A stretch of 64,000 nt of DNA, from the NCBI RefSeq assembly GCF_001306035.1, contig NZ_LGCM01000058.1:28214-92213 (forward strand), read 5' to 3'. Position 1 is the first letter of the stretch. Every line of letters starts with the position of its first letter. The notes beneath the pieces are model-generated. The model was not told the DNA's origin. It saw only the letters and a list, made by a program, of their open reading frames with translations, and ran no database searches. Source of the DNA: Levilinea saccharolytica (lineage in GTDB: Bacteria > Chloroflexota > Anaerolineae > Anaerolineales > Anaerolineaceae). This document shows, piece after piece, positions 44,831 through 52,929 of this stretch. Made by a program: the position numbers and the translations under genes.

Positions 44831-44851
44831 CAGGAACATTGGAGGGATGGG

Positions 44852-46312
44852 TTAGGCCACGCTGTTGGCCACGGATTCGCCAAAGCCTAGCAAAGCCTTC
44901 ACCATCGCCTGACTGCGCCCTTCGGCGTACACGCGCAGCACCGGTTCCGTCCCCGACGGGCGGATCAGCAGCCACGAGTCATCCTTCATCACGTATTTGA
45001 CCCCATCCAGGGTGCTCACCTGGGCCACGCCCTCGCCGCCGATTTCGGCTGGGGCTTCGTCGCGCAGGCGCTGGGTGATGGCCGATTTCGATACCGGGTG
45101 GCGCAGGCGCAGGTCTTTGCGCTCGTAAAAGGCCGGGCCGACATCTTCCAGCAGGTCGTCCACCAGCTCGTTAAGAGGCACGCGCGCGGCGGCCACAATT
45201 TCGGCCAGCAGCAGGCCCATGATGGGGCCGTCGCCTTCGGGGATGTGCCCCTTGAAGGAAATGCCGCCCGATTCTTCGCCGCCGATGAGCACATCCTCGT
45301 TCATCATGTAATCGGCGATGTGATTGAAGCCCACCGGGGTTTCATACAAAGGCAGCCCATAGCGCGCCGCCAGCCGGTCCACCATGCGCGAGGTAGATAC
45401 CGTGCGCACCACCGCGCCGCGCCAGCCGCGTTTCTCCACCAGATAGCGCAGCGACAGGGCGATGATCTTATGCGGATCCACGAAATTGCCGCGCCCATCC
45501 ATCGCCCCAATGCGGTCGGCGTCACCGTCCGTGGCCAGGCCAAAATCGCCAAAACCGGAGCTGATGGCCCCTGCCAGGGGAGCCAGATAGCGGGCGATGG
45601 GCTCCGGGTGTACCCCGCCGAAACCGGGGTTCATCTCGCCGCGAATTTCATACACCTCGCAGCCCGTGCCTTGCAGCGCCCCGCGAATGACCCCGCGCCC
45701 CGACCCGTACATCGAATCGACCACCACACGCAGCTTGCCTTCGGCGATGACGTCAAAATTGATCAGTTGGCGCACGTGATCCAGATAAGACGGGATGGGG
45801 TTAAAGCGCTGAATGCGCTTCATTTGCAGGGCCTGATCGTAATCCATCAGGTTTGGCCCGCGGCTCTGAATTTCGTTGTCGTTCAGGTACACTTCCACTT
45901 GGCGGCACTGTTCTGGCGAGGCGGAGCTGCCGGTGGCGGCCTTCAGCTTGACGCCGTTGTAGCGCGGCGGGTTGTGCGAAGCGGTGATCATCACCCCACC
46001 CACCGCCTTTTGCTGGTAGACGGCATACGAAATGGCCGGGGTGGGCGCATCTGACTGGGCCAGCAGCACGTTAAAGCCGTTGGCCGCCAACACGCGGGCC
46101 ACATCCGTGGCGTAGCGGTCGGAAAGAAAACGCGTATCGAACCCGACCACGATCTTGCGCGGGTCAAACCCATTGGTAGGTGGGTTTCCGTTGTGCCAGG
46201 TGGAAGAGGCGATGGCGTCGGCAATCGCCTGGGCGACCATACGCAGGTTATTAAAGGTGAACGTGTCTGAAATGACAGCACGCCAGCCGTCGGTGCCAAA
46301 ATGGATTGGCAT
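44852..46312 (-). CDS. Phosphoglucomutase/phosphomannomutase
   Basis: The 486-residue protein has the four alpha-D-phosphohexomutase motifs: active-site Ser in GVMITASHNPPRYNGVKLKA, metal loop in ATDGDADRIGAMD, sugar-binding GGEESGGISFKGH, and phosphate-binding LIRPSGTEPVLRVYAEGR. It begins MPIHFGTDGWRAVISDTFTF. It interconverts hexose 1- and 6-phosphates for glycan and storage-polymer synthesis; whether it prefers glucose or mannose cannot be read. It is transcribed after the DUF389/SH3 gene. Confidence 0.95.
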   Translation of the reverse strand: MPIHFGTDGWRAVISDTFTFNNLRMVAQAIADAIASSTWHNGNPPTNGFDPRKIVVGFDTRFLSDRYATDVARVLAANGFNVLLAQSDAPTPAISYAVYQQKAVGGVMITASHNPPRYNGVKLKAATGSSASPEQCRQVEVYLNDNEIQSRGPNLMDYDQALQMKRIQRFNPIPSYLDHVRQLINFDVIAEGKLRVVVDSMYGSGRGVIRGALQGTGCEVYEIRGEMNPGFGGVHPEPIARYLAPLAGAISSGFGDFGLATDGDADRIGAMDGRGNFVDPHKIIALSLRYLVEKRGWRGAVVRTVSTSRMVDRLAARYGLPLYETPVGFNHIADYMMNEDVLIGGEESGGISFKGHIPEGDGPIMGLLLAEIVAAARVPLNELVDDLLEDVGPAFYERKDLRLRHPVSKSAITQRLRDEAPAEIGGEGVAQVSTLDGVKYVMKDDSWLLIRPSGTEPVLRVYAEGRSQAMVKALLGFGESVANSVA

Positions 46313-46348
46313 AGGGAATGATCTCCTCAGTCAAATAGAGTTAGCGGT

Positions 46349-47536
46349 CTACCAGCCAGGCATGGGCGTGGCGGTAGCCAGGAGAGAACGTAAAATCCAC
46401 CCTTCCACCCCGTCTTCTGTGCGCACATACACCCACAGGCTGGTGCCCTTTTGCACCACCCGTTCGGTCACTTCCACCAGCATACCGTTGAGCAGGGTTT
46501 TTACCACCGGGGAAGTTTGATCCGGCTCAGCGCGGATCACAGCCCCATCCGAGCCGCGCGCGTTGATGCGGGCATACACAGGGGTGGGCACAGGGCTGAG
46601 GGTCAGCGTGGGCGTGCGCGAGGGCACCAGGGTGTTGGTGGGGGTCAGGGTGGGGGTTTCCGGCCCAGGGGTGAGGGTGAGGGTGGCTGTGGGGCTGGGA
46701 CTGGGGGTGAGGGTATTTTCCAGCACCGGCGGGGAGGGCTGCGCGCTCAGACCGCCGCGCAGGGTGGCTCCGACCCCCAAAAGCACCACCACACCCGCGA
46801 TTCCGGCCATCACCAGGGTGGTGCCCACGGTGTACCCAAACACGTTGCGGGGACGCATGCCGCGCAGCACCAGCAGCAGCATGCCCAGCAGGGCCGTCCA
46901 GGCCAGATGCACGGCGAAGACCATCAGCCCGCCCAGCGCTAGACCCATGTCGCCGCGGCCCAGGCCAAAGCCAGCCACGCCCAGCGGCAGGTACAGTTCG
47001 TAGGCCACAGCCGCGCTGGCCGGAAGCGAACGCTGCCGGGCGCTGCGCGCCAGCAGCAGGGTGGTGATGGTGATCCCCAGGGTTAACACGGCCAGATCCG
47101 GCCAGGTGAAGCCCGCGTGCAGGCGGGCCTGATCGAAGCTCAGCTGCGGGAAGAGGCGCGCAATCCAGCCCGCGGCCAGCCCCGCCCCCCAAACCAGCCC
47201 GCCGCCAATGCCGATGCCGCCCAGGCACTGCAGCAGAAACCGCACCGAACCGGCGGCGGTGGCCAGCCCCAGGCCCACAGCCGGCGTCAGGAAGGGCGCC
47301 AGCAGGGCCGCCAACACGTACAGGGCCGGGGCGTTGAGCAAAATGCCCAGGCCCAGGGCGACGCCCGCCAGGCCGGAGAACAGGAAGAAATCGGCTGAGG
47401 GAATCAGCGATTGGGCCAGTTCTTCCACCGCGGGGGGCGCGTCGGGGCCTAAGGTGCGGCGCTGACGGCGGCGGCGCGCGGGCGGCAGGGCGGAATCATC
47501 ATCGCCGGGGAGGGGTTGGCTGGTGGGTAAGCTCAT
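46349..47536 (-). CDS. DUF389-like membrane protein with a C-terminal SH3-type domain
   Basis: The 395-residue protein has an N-terminal basic tail (PPARRRRQRRTLGP), about seven membrane segments in residues 45-275 (GVALGLGILLNAPALYVLAA, LLAPFLTPAVGLGLATAAGS) that resemble DUF389, a Thr/Pro-rich external linker, and a last 65 residues of bacterial SH3 type (ARGSDGAVIRAEPDQTSPVV, TEDGVEGWILRSLL). SH3b domains often bind cell-wall or surface polymers. It overlaps the HAD-like gene upstream by 4 bp. DUF389 membership is tentative. Confidence 0.7.
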   Translation of the reverse strand: MSLPTSQPLPGDDDSALPPARRRRQRRTLGPDAPPAVEELAQSLIPSADFFLFSGLAGVALGLGILLNAPALYVLAALLAPFLTPAVGLGLATAAGSVRFLLQCLGGIGIGGGLVWGAGLAAGWIARLFPQLSFDQARLHAGFTWPDLAVLTLGITITTLLLARSARQRSLPASAAVAYELYLPLGVAGFGLGRGDMGLALGGLMVFAVHLAWTALLGMLLLVLRGMRPRNVFGYTVGTTLVMAGIAGVVVLLGVGATLRGGLSAQPSPPVLENTLTPSPSPTATLTLTPGPETPTLTPTNTLVPSRTPTLTLSPVPTPVYARINARGSDGAVIRAEPDQTSPVVKTLLNGMLVEVTERVVQKGTSLWVYVRTEDGVEGWILRSLLATATPMPGW

Positions 47537-48006
47537 GTGCGCAGCGTAGCTACAATTCGCAAGGGTTTTTCCAGCAGTTCTAAGGCGCTCAAAATATCGG
47601 GCGCCACCAAATCGGCGGCCTGCAAGGTCTGGACGGCCAGCCCTTCACGGGAGAGTACCGCGATGCCCAAAGCCGCGCTGGACAGCATCAGGGCGTCGTT
47701 GGCTCCCTGGCCAACAGCCACCACATTGGCTGCCCCCAAACGGTGCACGAATCGTTCCTTTTGGGCGGCTTCGTCTTCACCGGGGATCAGGCGCTCGGCC
47801 CGCAGGTTGAGCTGCTCGTCAATGCGCTGCTGGCGGCCGTGCGTATCCGCGGTGATCATGTGGATGTTCAGGCGGTCGCGCAGAGTGCCCAGCGATTTGG
47901 CCACGCCGTCCAACAGCACGCCGTCCAGGGCCAGCGTTCCGTTCACGTCCAGCACCAGATGGTTCAAGCGCAGAATGCCCCGGCCGGGGATGTTCAGCTC
48001 AATCAT
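47533..48006 (-). CDS. HAD-like protein related to P-type ATPase P domains
   Basis: The protein is 157 residues from the ATG at 48006. It has the HAD motif I LVLDVNGTLALDG (DVNGT, so the second Asp of DxD is Asn), motif II IHMITADTHGRQQ, and the GQGANDALMLSSAALGIAVL loop with the metal-binding Asp. It resembles the stand-alone soluble P-type ATPase-like phosphatase group. The altered motif I suggests a changed phosphatase mechanism or ATPase-like chemistry. A TATAAT lies 6 bases before the start, so it is probably leaderless. Confidence 0.8.
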   Translation of the reverse strand: MIELNIPGRGILRLNHLVLDVNGTLALDGVLLDGVAKSLGTLRDRLNIHMITADTHGRQQRIDEQLNLRAERLIPGEDEAAQKERFVHRLGAANVVAVGQGANDALMLSSAALGIAVLSREGLAVQTLQAADLVAPDILSALELLEKPLRIVATLRT

Positions 48007-48012
48007 GTGATT

Positions 48013-48018
48013 ATTATA
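48013..48018 (-). promoter_or_regulatory. -10 box of the HAD-like gene, start codon six bases away
   Basis: TATAAT is read on the minus strand with six bases (AATCAC) between it and the ATG at 48006. No Shine-Dalgarno fits in that space. The -35 region is weak. Confidence 0.55.
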
Positions 48019-48122
48019 CTTCCCCCCAGCCAAAAACGGCAGCCCAGCTTCTGAGTCGCCGTAGCCTCCAAGACGATTGCATCAAGCCAGTTTTTGAAGG
48101 GCTAATTCCCAATCTAATCGAA

Positions 48123-48167
48123 TTTTGGGTGAGTTTGTGGGGCTTCGCCCCACAAACTCACCCAAAA
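48123..48167. repeat. Perfect 20-bp hairpin between divergent genes
   Basis: The arms are 48123-48142 and 48148-48167 with loop CTTCG; the outer ends are TTTT and AAAA, the inner ends GGGG and CCCC. It would terminate on either strand, but it lies upstream of two diverging genes where no terminator is needed. The rest of 48034-48255 has no recognisable feature. Confidence 0.85.
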
Positions 48168-48255
48168 ACCATACCTATTGTGGGAAGGAATACCCAGGAT
48201 GCGATTGCCCTGCCGCGGCCCCCGCCCCGGCCAAATTTCGGGTAAAATTCATGCC

Positions 48256-49305
48256 ATGATGCGAACCCTGCCCCCCGCTGCCTCTTGGACGGTCCGGCTT
48301 GCCCTGACCGCCGTGCTTTGCCTGTCTGCCCTGGCTGCCTGCAGCCCGGCGCCCACCCCCACAGCCCCAGCCGCCACCGAAACCCCGGCGCAGCCCCCCA
48401 CCCCCGAACCCACCGTGACCCCCACGCCCCTGCCGGCAAAGGCGGTCTTGATCACCGCGGGGGCCGATGCACAAACCGCCCAGCAAGCTGCGGAGATGCT
48501 CTCCGCCGCGGCGGCTTCGGCCGGACTGCTCAGCGAAACCCGCGAACAGGTACAGCCCGCCGAGATCGGCCCCGAATGGAAGGCGGTCATCTTTTTATCC
48601 GCCCCGCAGAACCTGGCCGAGCTGACCGCGGCGGCCCCGCAAACCCAGTTCCTGGCCGTCACCGGGCAGGACACCCAGGCGGCTGGCAACCTGAGCGTGG
48701 TGCGGGTGCGGCCCGAATTTCAGGCCTTTGTGGCTGGCTATCTGTCGGTCATCACGGCGGCCGATTGGCGTTCGGCGGCCCTGCTGCCCAACGACGGCCC
48801 GCTGGGCACACGCCTGGAAGAAGCCTATAAAAACGGCGGCGCCTATTTCTGCGGCATCTGCAATTCGGTCTACGGCCCCATCATGCGCTTCCCTGCGGCC
48901 ATTTCACTGCCCTCCAGCAGCGATGCGGTCGCCTGGCAGGTGGCCGTGGATGAGCTGAATAAGAACTACATTTACCTGTATTACGTGTCGGCCGAAGCGG
49001 CGCGCGACGCGCGTATTCTGCCCTATCTGGCCTCGCAGAACATCATCCTCATCGGCGCGCAGACGCCCCCGGCCGAAGTCATGCCGCGCTGGGCGGCCAC
49101 CCTGCAGTTTGATATCCTCACCCCCCTGCAAGAGGCCCTGCCTCAGGTGCTGGCAGGCCAGGGCGGGCAGGCCCTGAACGCCGGGCTGCGCCTGGTGGAT
49201 ACCCAATCAGGCCTCATCAGCCCCGCGCGCCTGGGGATGGCGGAAAAAGTGATCCAAGAGCTGAGCGAAGGCTGGATTGAGCCTTTCACCCCACCCTTGC
49301 AGTGA
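48256..49305 (+). CDS. Lipoprotein with a type I periplasmic-binding (BMP-like) fold
   Basis: The protein is 349 residues from the ATG at 48256. A signal peptide ends LSALAAC, then a Pro/Thr linker. The mature part reads like a basic-membrane-protein/PnrA-type binding protein (AVLITAGADAQTAQQAAEML, VVRVRPEFQAFVAGYLSVIT, ASQNIILIGAQTPP, and DILTPLQEALPQVLAGQGGQ near the end). BMP proteins bind nucleosides, but no transporter subunits are adjacent, so the ligand is unknown. A TAAAAT lies 7 bases before the ATG. Confidence 0.75.
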   Translation: MMRTLPPAASWTVRLALTAVLCLSALAACSPAPTPTAPAATETPAQPPTPEPTVTPTPLPAKAVLITAGADAQTAQQAAEMLSAAAASAGLLSETREQVQPAEIGPEWKAVIFLSAPQNLAELTAAAPQTQFLAVTGQDTQAAGNLSVVRVRPEFQAFVAGYLSVITAADWRSAALLPNDGPLGTRLEEAYKNGGAYFCGICNSVYGPIMRFPAAISLPSSSDAVAWQVAVDELNKNYIYLYYVSAEAARDARILPYLASQNIILIGAQTPPAEVMPRWAATLQFDILTPLQEALPQVLAGQGGQALNAGLRLVDTQSGLISPARLGMAEKVIQELSEGWIEPFTPPLQ

Positions 49306-49325
49306 GCCAGAGTTACCTAAACAAA

Positions 49326-49355
49326 AACGGGTCCTCGCGTGGGGATCCGTTTTTT
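49326..49355 (+). terminator. Intrinsic terminator of the BMP-like gene
   Basis: AACGGGTCC and GGATCCGTT (49326-49334, 49343-49351) form a 9-bp stem with one G-T pair and an 8-nt loop, followed by TTTTT. It starts 20 bp after the stop. Confidence 0.85.
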
Positions 49356-49388
49356 GATGCATGAGATGACCTGGGGTGAGGCTGCGCC

Positions 49389-50036
49389 TCAGGGGGCGGC
49401 GCTGGGGGGCGGCGGGCTGCCCATGAACTCTTCAGCGGTGGCCTGCCCCGGCGCGTTGATGCCCTCCCGCCGCAGCACCTTCCACACCGTCAGCGCCAGG
49501 ATTTTTATATCCAGCCACAGCGACCAGTGATCCACATACCACACGTCCAGCTCAAATTTTTCTTCCCAGCTCAGGGCGTTGCGGCCGTTCACCTGCGCCC
49601 AGCCGGTGATGCCCGGCAGGCATTCGTGGCGGCGGGCCTGCTGGGGGGAATAGCGCGGCAGATACTGCACCAGCAAGGGGCGCGGCCCCACCAGGCTCAT
49701 CTCGCCGCGCAGCACGTTGAACAGCTCCGGCAGCTCATCCAGGCTGAGCGAGCGCAGCCTGCGTCCCAAGGGCGATAGGCGCTGCGCATCCGGCAGGGGT
49801 TGGCCGTCGGGGCCGACCGCGCTGCGCATGGTGCGAAATTTCATCAGGGTGAAGATTTCTCCGCGCAGCCCGGGGCGCGGCTGGCGAAAGAGCACCGGCG
49901 GCCCGTGCTGAATGCGCAGCAGCAGGGCGATGCCTGCCAACAGGGGTGAAATCACCAGCAGACCCGGCAGGGTCAGCAGCAGGTCAAACAGGCGCTTGTG
50001 CGGCGGCACACCGCGGGGAAAGAGGCGCACGGGCAT
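49389..50036 (-). CDS. Undecaprenyl-phosphate sugar phosphotransferase
   Basis: The protein is 215 residues from the ATG at 50036. The longer frame to 50153 runs through the promoter and the opposite SelW gene. It has one N-terminal membrane hairpin (LFDLLLTLPGLLVISPLLAG) and the polyisoprenyl-phosphate transferase core KFRTMRSAVGPDGQ, LRSLSLDELPELFNVLRGEM, SLVGPRPLL, and LPGITGWAQVNGRN. It attaches the first sugar-1-phosphate to the lipid carrier in exopolysaccharide or O-unit synthesis. It stands alone, without other glycosyltransferase genes. Confidence 0.93.
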   Translation of the reverse strand: MPVRLFPRGVPPHKRLFDLLLTLPGLLVISPLLAGIALLLRIQHGPPVLFRQPRPGLRGEIFTLMKFRTMRSAVGPDGQPLPDAQRLSPLGRRLRSLSLDELPELFNVLRGEMSLVGPRPLLVQYLPRYSPQQARRHECLPGITGWAQVNGRNALSWEEKFELDVWYVDHWSLWLDIKILALTVWKVLRREGINAPGQATAEEFMGSPPPPSAAP

Positions 50037-50042
50037 GGCACA

Positions 50043-50048
50043 ATTGTA
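50043..50048 (-). promoter_or_regulatory. -10 box of the sugar transferase gene, start codon six bases away
   Basis: TACAAT is read on the minus strand, with TGTGCC between it and the ATG at 50036, so the transcript should be leaderless. No -35 consensus was found. Confidence 0.5.
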
Positions 50049-50121
50049 GCATGGTCTGCCTCGCGCGCTGCGCTCAGGTAGGGTAAAATAAAGAAAAGTT
50101 CGCCCTTCAGGAGAAGAACCC

Positions 50122-50376
50122 ATGCTGTTGAAAATTTCAATCGAATACTGCACGGTTTGACACTACACCAGCCGCGCGACCAGTTTGGCCGCCAATTTGC
50201 TGAAAGAGTTTGAACCGGAGATTGAATCCATCACCCTGATTCCCTCCGATGGGGGGCGCTATGAAGTGCAGGTGAACGACCATCTGATCTATTCCAAGCT
50301 GTCCACCTTCCGCCACGCCGAACCGGGCGAGGTGGAAAAACTGGTGGAAACTTATTTGAAAGAAGGGAAGCGATGA
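50122..50376 (+). CDS. SelW/SelT-type selenoprotein (in-frame UGA)
   Basis: Reading through a TGA at 50158-50160 as selenocysteine gives 84 residues beginning MLLKISIEYCTVU, followed by HYTSRATSLAANLLKEFEPE. C10-T-V-U13 is the CxxU redox motif at the place where Rdx-family proteins (SelW/SelT/SelH) have CxxU or CxxC. The remainder (ITLIPSDGGRYEVQVNDHLI, YSKL) follows the family thioredoxin-like fold. The ATG at 50122 has AGGAG upstream. A bacterial-SECIS-like hairpin begins 15 nt after the UGA. The gene overlaps trpS by 4 bp. Automatic calling would miss the first 21 codons and start at a TTG. Family members act in thiol redox reactions; the partner is unknown. Confidence 0.88.
50176..50192 (+). 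promoter_or_regulatory. Candidate bacterial SECIS of the SelW-like gene
   Basis: GCG-A-CCA, loop GTT, TGG-C-CGC folds as a short stem with one A-C mismatch. The apical loop starts 22 nt after the UGA and its first base is G. Both fit the known rules for bacterial SECIS (G at loop position 1 or 2, about 16-37 nt from the UGA). The stem is short, so the fold is only suggestive. Confidence 0.6.
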
Positions 50377-51362
50377 CCAAAAAGGGACGTGTTTTTTCCG
50401 GCGCCCGCCCCACCGGCCGCCAGCACCTGGGCAATTACCTGGGGGCCATGCGCAATTATGTGGCGCTGCAAGACGAATATGAATGTATTTACTGCATCGT
50501 GGATATCCACGCGCTGACCACGGTGGAAACCACCCAGGAACTGCGCGCCAACACCTACGACATGGCCCTGGATTGGCTGGCGGTGGGCATCCGCCCGGAA
50601 GAATCGATCATGTTCGTGCAGTCGCACGTTCCCCAGGTGACCGAGCTGCACACCATCCTCTCGATGGTCACGCCGCTGGGCAAGCTGACCGATTTACCCA
50701 CCTTTAAAGAAAAGGTGCGCCAGAACCCCAACAACGTCAATTACGGCCTGGTGGGGTATCCCGTGCTGATGACCGCCGATATCGCCCTGTACCGCGCCGG
50801 GCTGGTGCCCGTGGGCGTGGATCAAGGCCCGCACATCGAATTTGCGCGCGAAACGGTGCGCTCCTTCAACTACCGCTTTAACACCAACGTGCTGATTGAG
50901 CCGCAGATGAAGGTCACCGAAGTGCCCAAGGTGCTGGGGATTGACGGTGTGCAGAAGATGAGCAAGAGCCTGGATAACCACATTGAGCTGGCCTCCACCC
51001 CCGAAGAAACCCAAAAGCGGGTGATGATGATGGTCACCGACCCCCAGCGCATGCGCCGCAGCGACCCTGGCAACCCGGATGTGTGCAACGTCTTCAGCCT
51101 GCACAAGATCTTTTCCTCTGCCGATGAGGTGGCCAATATCAACGTGGAATGCCGCCGCGCGGGGATCGGATGTGTGGACTGCAAGAAGCTGCTGGCCAAA
51201 AACCTCAACGCCCACCTGGAACCCTTCCGCGCACGGCGCGAGGCGCTCAACCAGAACCCCCAACAGGTGTGGGATGTTCTGCACGACGGTGCCAAGCGGG
51301 CGCGGGAACTCGCCGAAAGCACCATGCGCGACGTGCGCGCCGCGGTGGGTCTGGCGGAATGA
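50373..51362 (+). CDS. trpS: Tryptophanyl-tRNA synthetase
   Basis: The 329-residue class I synthetase starts with VFSGARPTGRQHLGNYLGAM, where HLGN (18-21) is the HIGH-type motif, and has KMSKS in GVQKMSKSLDNHI. The GVDQGPHIEFARE and Trp-pocket residues of bacterial TrpRS are present. The ATG overlaps the SelW-like stop by 4 bp, so the two proteins are translated in sequence. A terminator lies 40 bp after its stop. Confidence 0.97.
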   Translation: MTKKGRVFSGARPTGRQHLGNYLGAMRNYVALQDEYECIYCIVDIHALTTVETTQELRANTYDMALDWLAVGIRPEESIMFVQSHVPQVTELHTILSMVTPLGKLTDLPTFKEKVRQNPNNVNYGLVGYPVLMTADIALYRAGLVPVGVDQGPHIEFARETVRSFNYRFNTNVLIEPQMKVTEVPKVLGIDGVQKMSKSLDNHIELASTPEETQKRVMMMVTDPQRMRRSDPGNPDVCNVFSLHKIFSSADEVANINVECRRAGIGCVDCKKLLAKNLNAHLEPFRARREALNQNPQQVWDVLHDGAKRARELAESTMRDVRAAVGLAE

Positions 51363-51402
51363 GCTCTTTGCGCTAAATAGAAACAAACGATAGAAACAAA
51401 CG

Positions 51403-51435
51403 CCGCTCGGTGGAAAATTCACCGAGCGGTCTTTT
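51403..51435 (+). terminator. Intrinsic terminator of the selW-trpS unit
   Basis: CCGCTCGGTG and CACCGAGCGG form a perfect 10-bp stem with loop GAAAATT, followed by TCTTTT. A 12-bp direct repeat TAGAAACAAACG (51378-51389 and 51391-51402) lies just before it. Confidence 0.92.
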
Positions 51436-51461
51436 ATGGATATATGGCGAGAAAGCGGCTC

Positions 51462-51791
51462 TTAAACAGAAAAGTGGAAGCGTCCCTCGGCGTCTGACTC
51501 CAAAGGCAAAACGCGCACCACCGCCGCGGTTTCCAGCGGCCCGTACAGGTGCGGGAAAAGCTCCTGCCCGCCAGAGGTATTCTCATACACCACTTTGGAC
51601 TGCGTTTTTTGCTCGTCCACTTCCAACACGATTAAAACGCGCTGGCCTGCGAAATGCAGATTCGCCGAGCGCTCCACCTGTTCGGCCAGCGAACAGTGGA
51701 TAAAGCCTTCGCTTGTCAGGCTGGCGGCCTGGTATTGACCGCTGCTTTGGGCGGCCTGCCAATCGGCTGGGGTGGTGATGTGATAAATCAT
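51462..51791 (-). CDS. DUF952 family protein
   Basis: The 109-residue protein matches the DUF952 pattern from end to end: MIYHITTPADWQAAQSSGQY, LTSEGFIHCSLAEQVERSAN, VLEVDEQKTQSKVVYE, and LFPHLYGPLETAAVVRVLPL. The family is cytoplasmic and resembles glutathione-S-transferase-independent small enzymes, but its reaction is not known. It is preceded on the same strand, 22 bp upstream, by an SMR transporter gene. Confidence 0.9.
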   Translation of the reverse strand: MIYHITTPADWQAAQSSGQYQAASLTSEGFIHCSLAEQVERSANLHFAGQRVLIVLEVDEQKTQSKVVYENTSGGQELFPHLYGPLETAAVVRVLPLESDAEGRFHFSV

Positions 51792-51813
51792 GCGCTGGGG
51801 TCTCCTGAACGGT

Positions 51814-52137
51814 TCAACGTTGGCCGGTGATCAGGCGCAGCCCAACCACCCCGATCACAATCATGAGCAGAAAGAGGATTTTCCAGGGCGAGACCTGCTC
51901 TTTCAGCAGGGTGATGCCCACAACGCTGACGATGGCTGTGCCGACCCCCGACCAGATGGCGTACGCCACGCTGAGATCCAATACACGGATGGCCAAAGTG
52001 AGCGGGATGAAGCCCAACCCATAAAACACAAACATCAGAATGGTGGGCAGCATGCGGGTGAACCCCTGAGACAGTTTCATGCAGATCGTACCGGATACTT
52101 CTAATAAAATCGCCAGAAACAGGAGCGCCCAGGCCAT
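51814..52137 (-). CDS. Small multidrug resistance (SMR) family transporter
   Basis: The protein is 107 residues from the ATG at 52137, which has AAGGA upstream; the usual length of the family is 105-110. Four helices are visible. The essential Glu is in LFLAILLEVSGTICMKLSQG, and helix 3 reads SVAYAIWSGVGTAIVSVVGI. SMR proteins export cationic drugs or, in the Gdx subgroup, guanidinium in exchange for protons; the subgroup cannot be decided here, and no guanidine riboswitch was seen. Confidence 0.93.
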   Translation of the reverse strand: MAWALLFLAILLEVSGTICMKLSQGFTRMLPTILMFVFYGLGFIPLTLAIRVLDLSVAYAIWSGVGTAIVSVVGITLLKEQVSPWKILFLLMIVIGVVGLRLITGQR

Positions 52138-52162
52138 AGATTGTCCTTGAAGTTTCACAGAG

Positions 52163-52891
52163 TTACTTTCCTAACAGAAAAATGGAGCGTCCTTCCTGCT
52201 TGAGGTACAGGTGCAGTGAGACGATGGCATACAGCAGCGGGAAGGCCAGAGAAGCCCACACCAGGCGGATATCCAAATTATTCCAGGTGGCCAAGATGGC
52301 CGCCAGGAACAGGCCGTACACCAGAGAAATCAGGTAGGCGGCTGCCCGCAGCGATTTGGTGCTGTAGCTGACGTACTTGATGGGCACGAAGATCATCAAC
52401 GCAAAGAACAGCATGATCACGGCCGTCAGGGTGGGCGGCACGCGGAAGAGGAACAGGTAAAACACCAGCAGATTCCAGAAGTTGGGGAAGCCGGTGAAGA
52501 AACCGTCGGTGGTTTTGGCTACCTTTTGGGTAAAGCCGTAAGCGGCGCAGATGAGCACCAGCCCCAAAACCGCCACGCCCAGGTCCTCTACCATTCGAAA
52601 CTGGTAGGCAAAAAACACCGGGATGAAGGCATACGTGATGTAATCGGTGATATCGTCCAGCTTGCGGCCGTCCAGGCCCGCCGCCCAGGTGGTCACACTC
52701 CAGCGGCGCGCAAAAACGCCGTCGGTGGCGTCAATGAACATGGCAACGCCCAACAGAAGAAAGGTATGCAGGGCATCCCCACGCGCCACGGCTGCGACGG
52801 CAAAGAGGGCCACAACCAGCCCCAGGCTGGTGTACAGATGCACCGCCCAGGCGCGCAGGGTGTAGAAGTGGTGTTGAGACAGTTTAAGCAT
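52163..52891 (-). CDS. CDP-alcohol phosphatidyltransferase, Pcs-like
   Basis: The protein is 242 residues from the ATG at 52891, which follows CAGGAGAAACGT. It has about eight membrane helices. The catalytic motif starts DATDGVFARRWSV and continues LDGRKLDDITDYITY, which fits the DG..AR...G...D...D form. The spacing and the following DYITYAFIPVFF resemble phosphatidylcholine synthase (Pcs), which condenses CDP-diacylglycerol with choline. The head group is inferred from similarity only. Confidence 0.85.
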   Translation of the reverse strand: MLKLSQHHFYTLRAWAVHLYTSLGLVVALFAVAAVARGDALHTFLLLGVAMFIDATDGVFARRWSVTTWAAGLDGRKLDDITDYITYAFIPVFFAYQFRMVEDLGVAVLGLVLICAAYGFTQKVAKTTDGFFTGFPNFWNLLVFYLFLFRVPPTLTAVIMLFFALMIFVPIKYVSYSTKSLRAAAYLISLVYGLFLAAILATWNNLDIRLVWASLAFPLLYAIVSLHLYLKQEGRSIFLLGK

Positions 52892-52929
52892 ACGTTTCTC
52901 CTGAAAAAACAAAAGGGGCTGGTGAAGGT

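Noticed and set aside
50185..50376. Short version of the SelW-like protein starting at TTG 50185
   Set aside because: It lacks the redox motif and a ribosome site; the longer frame through the UGA has both.
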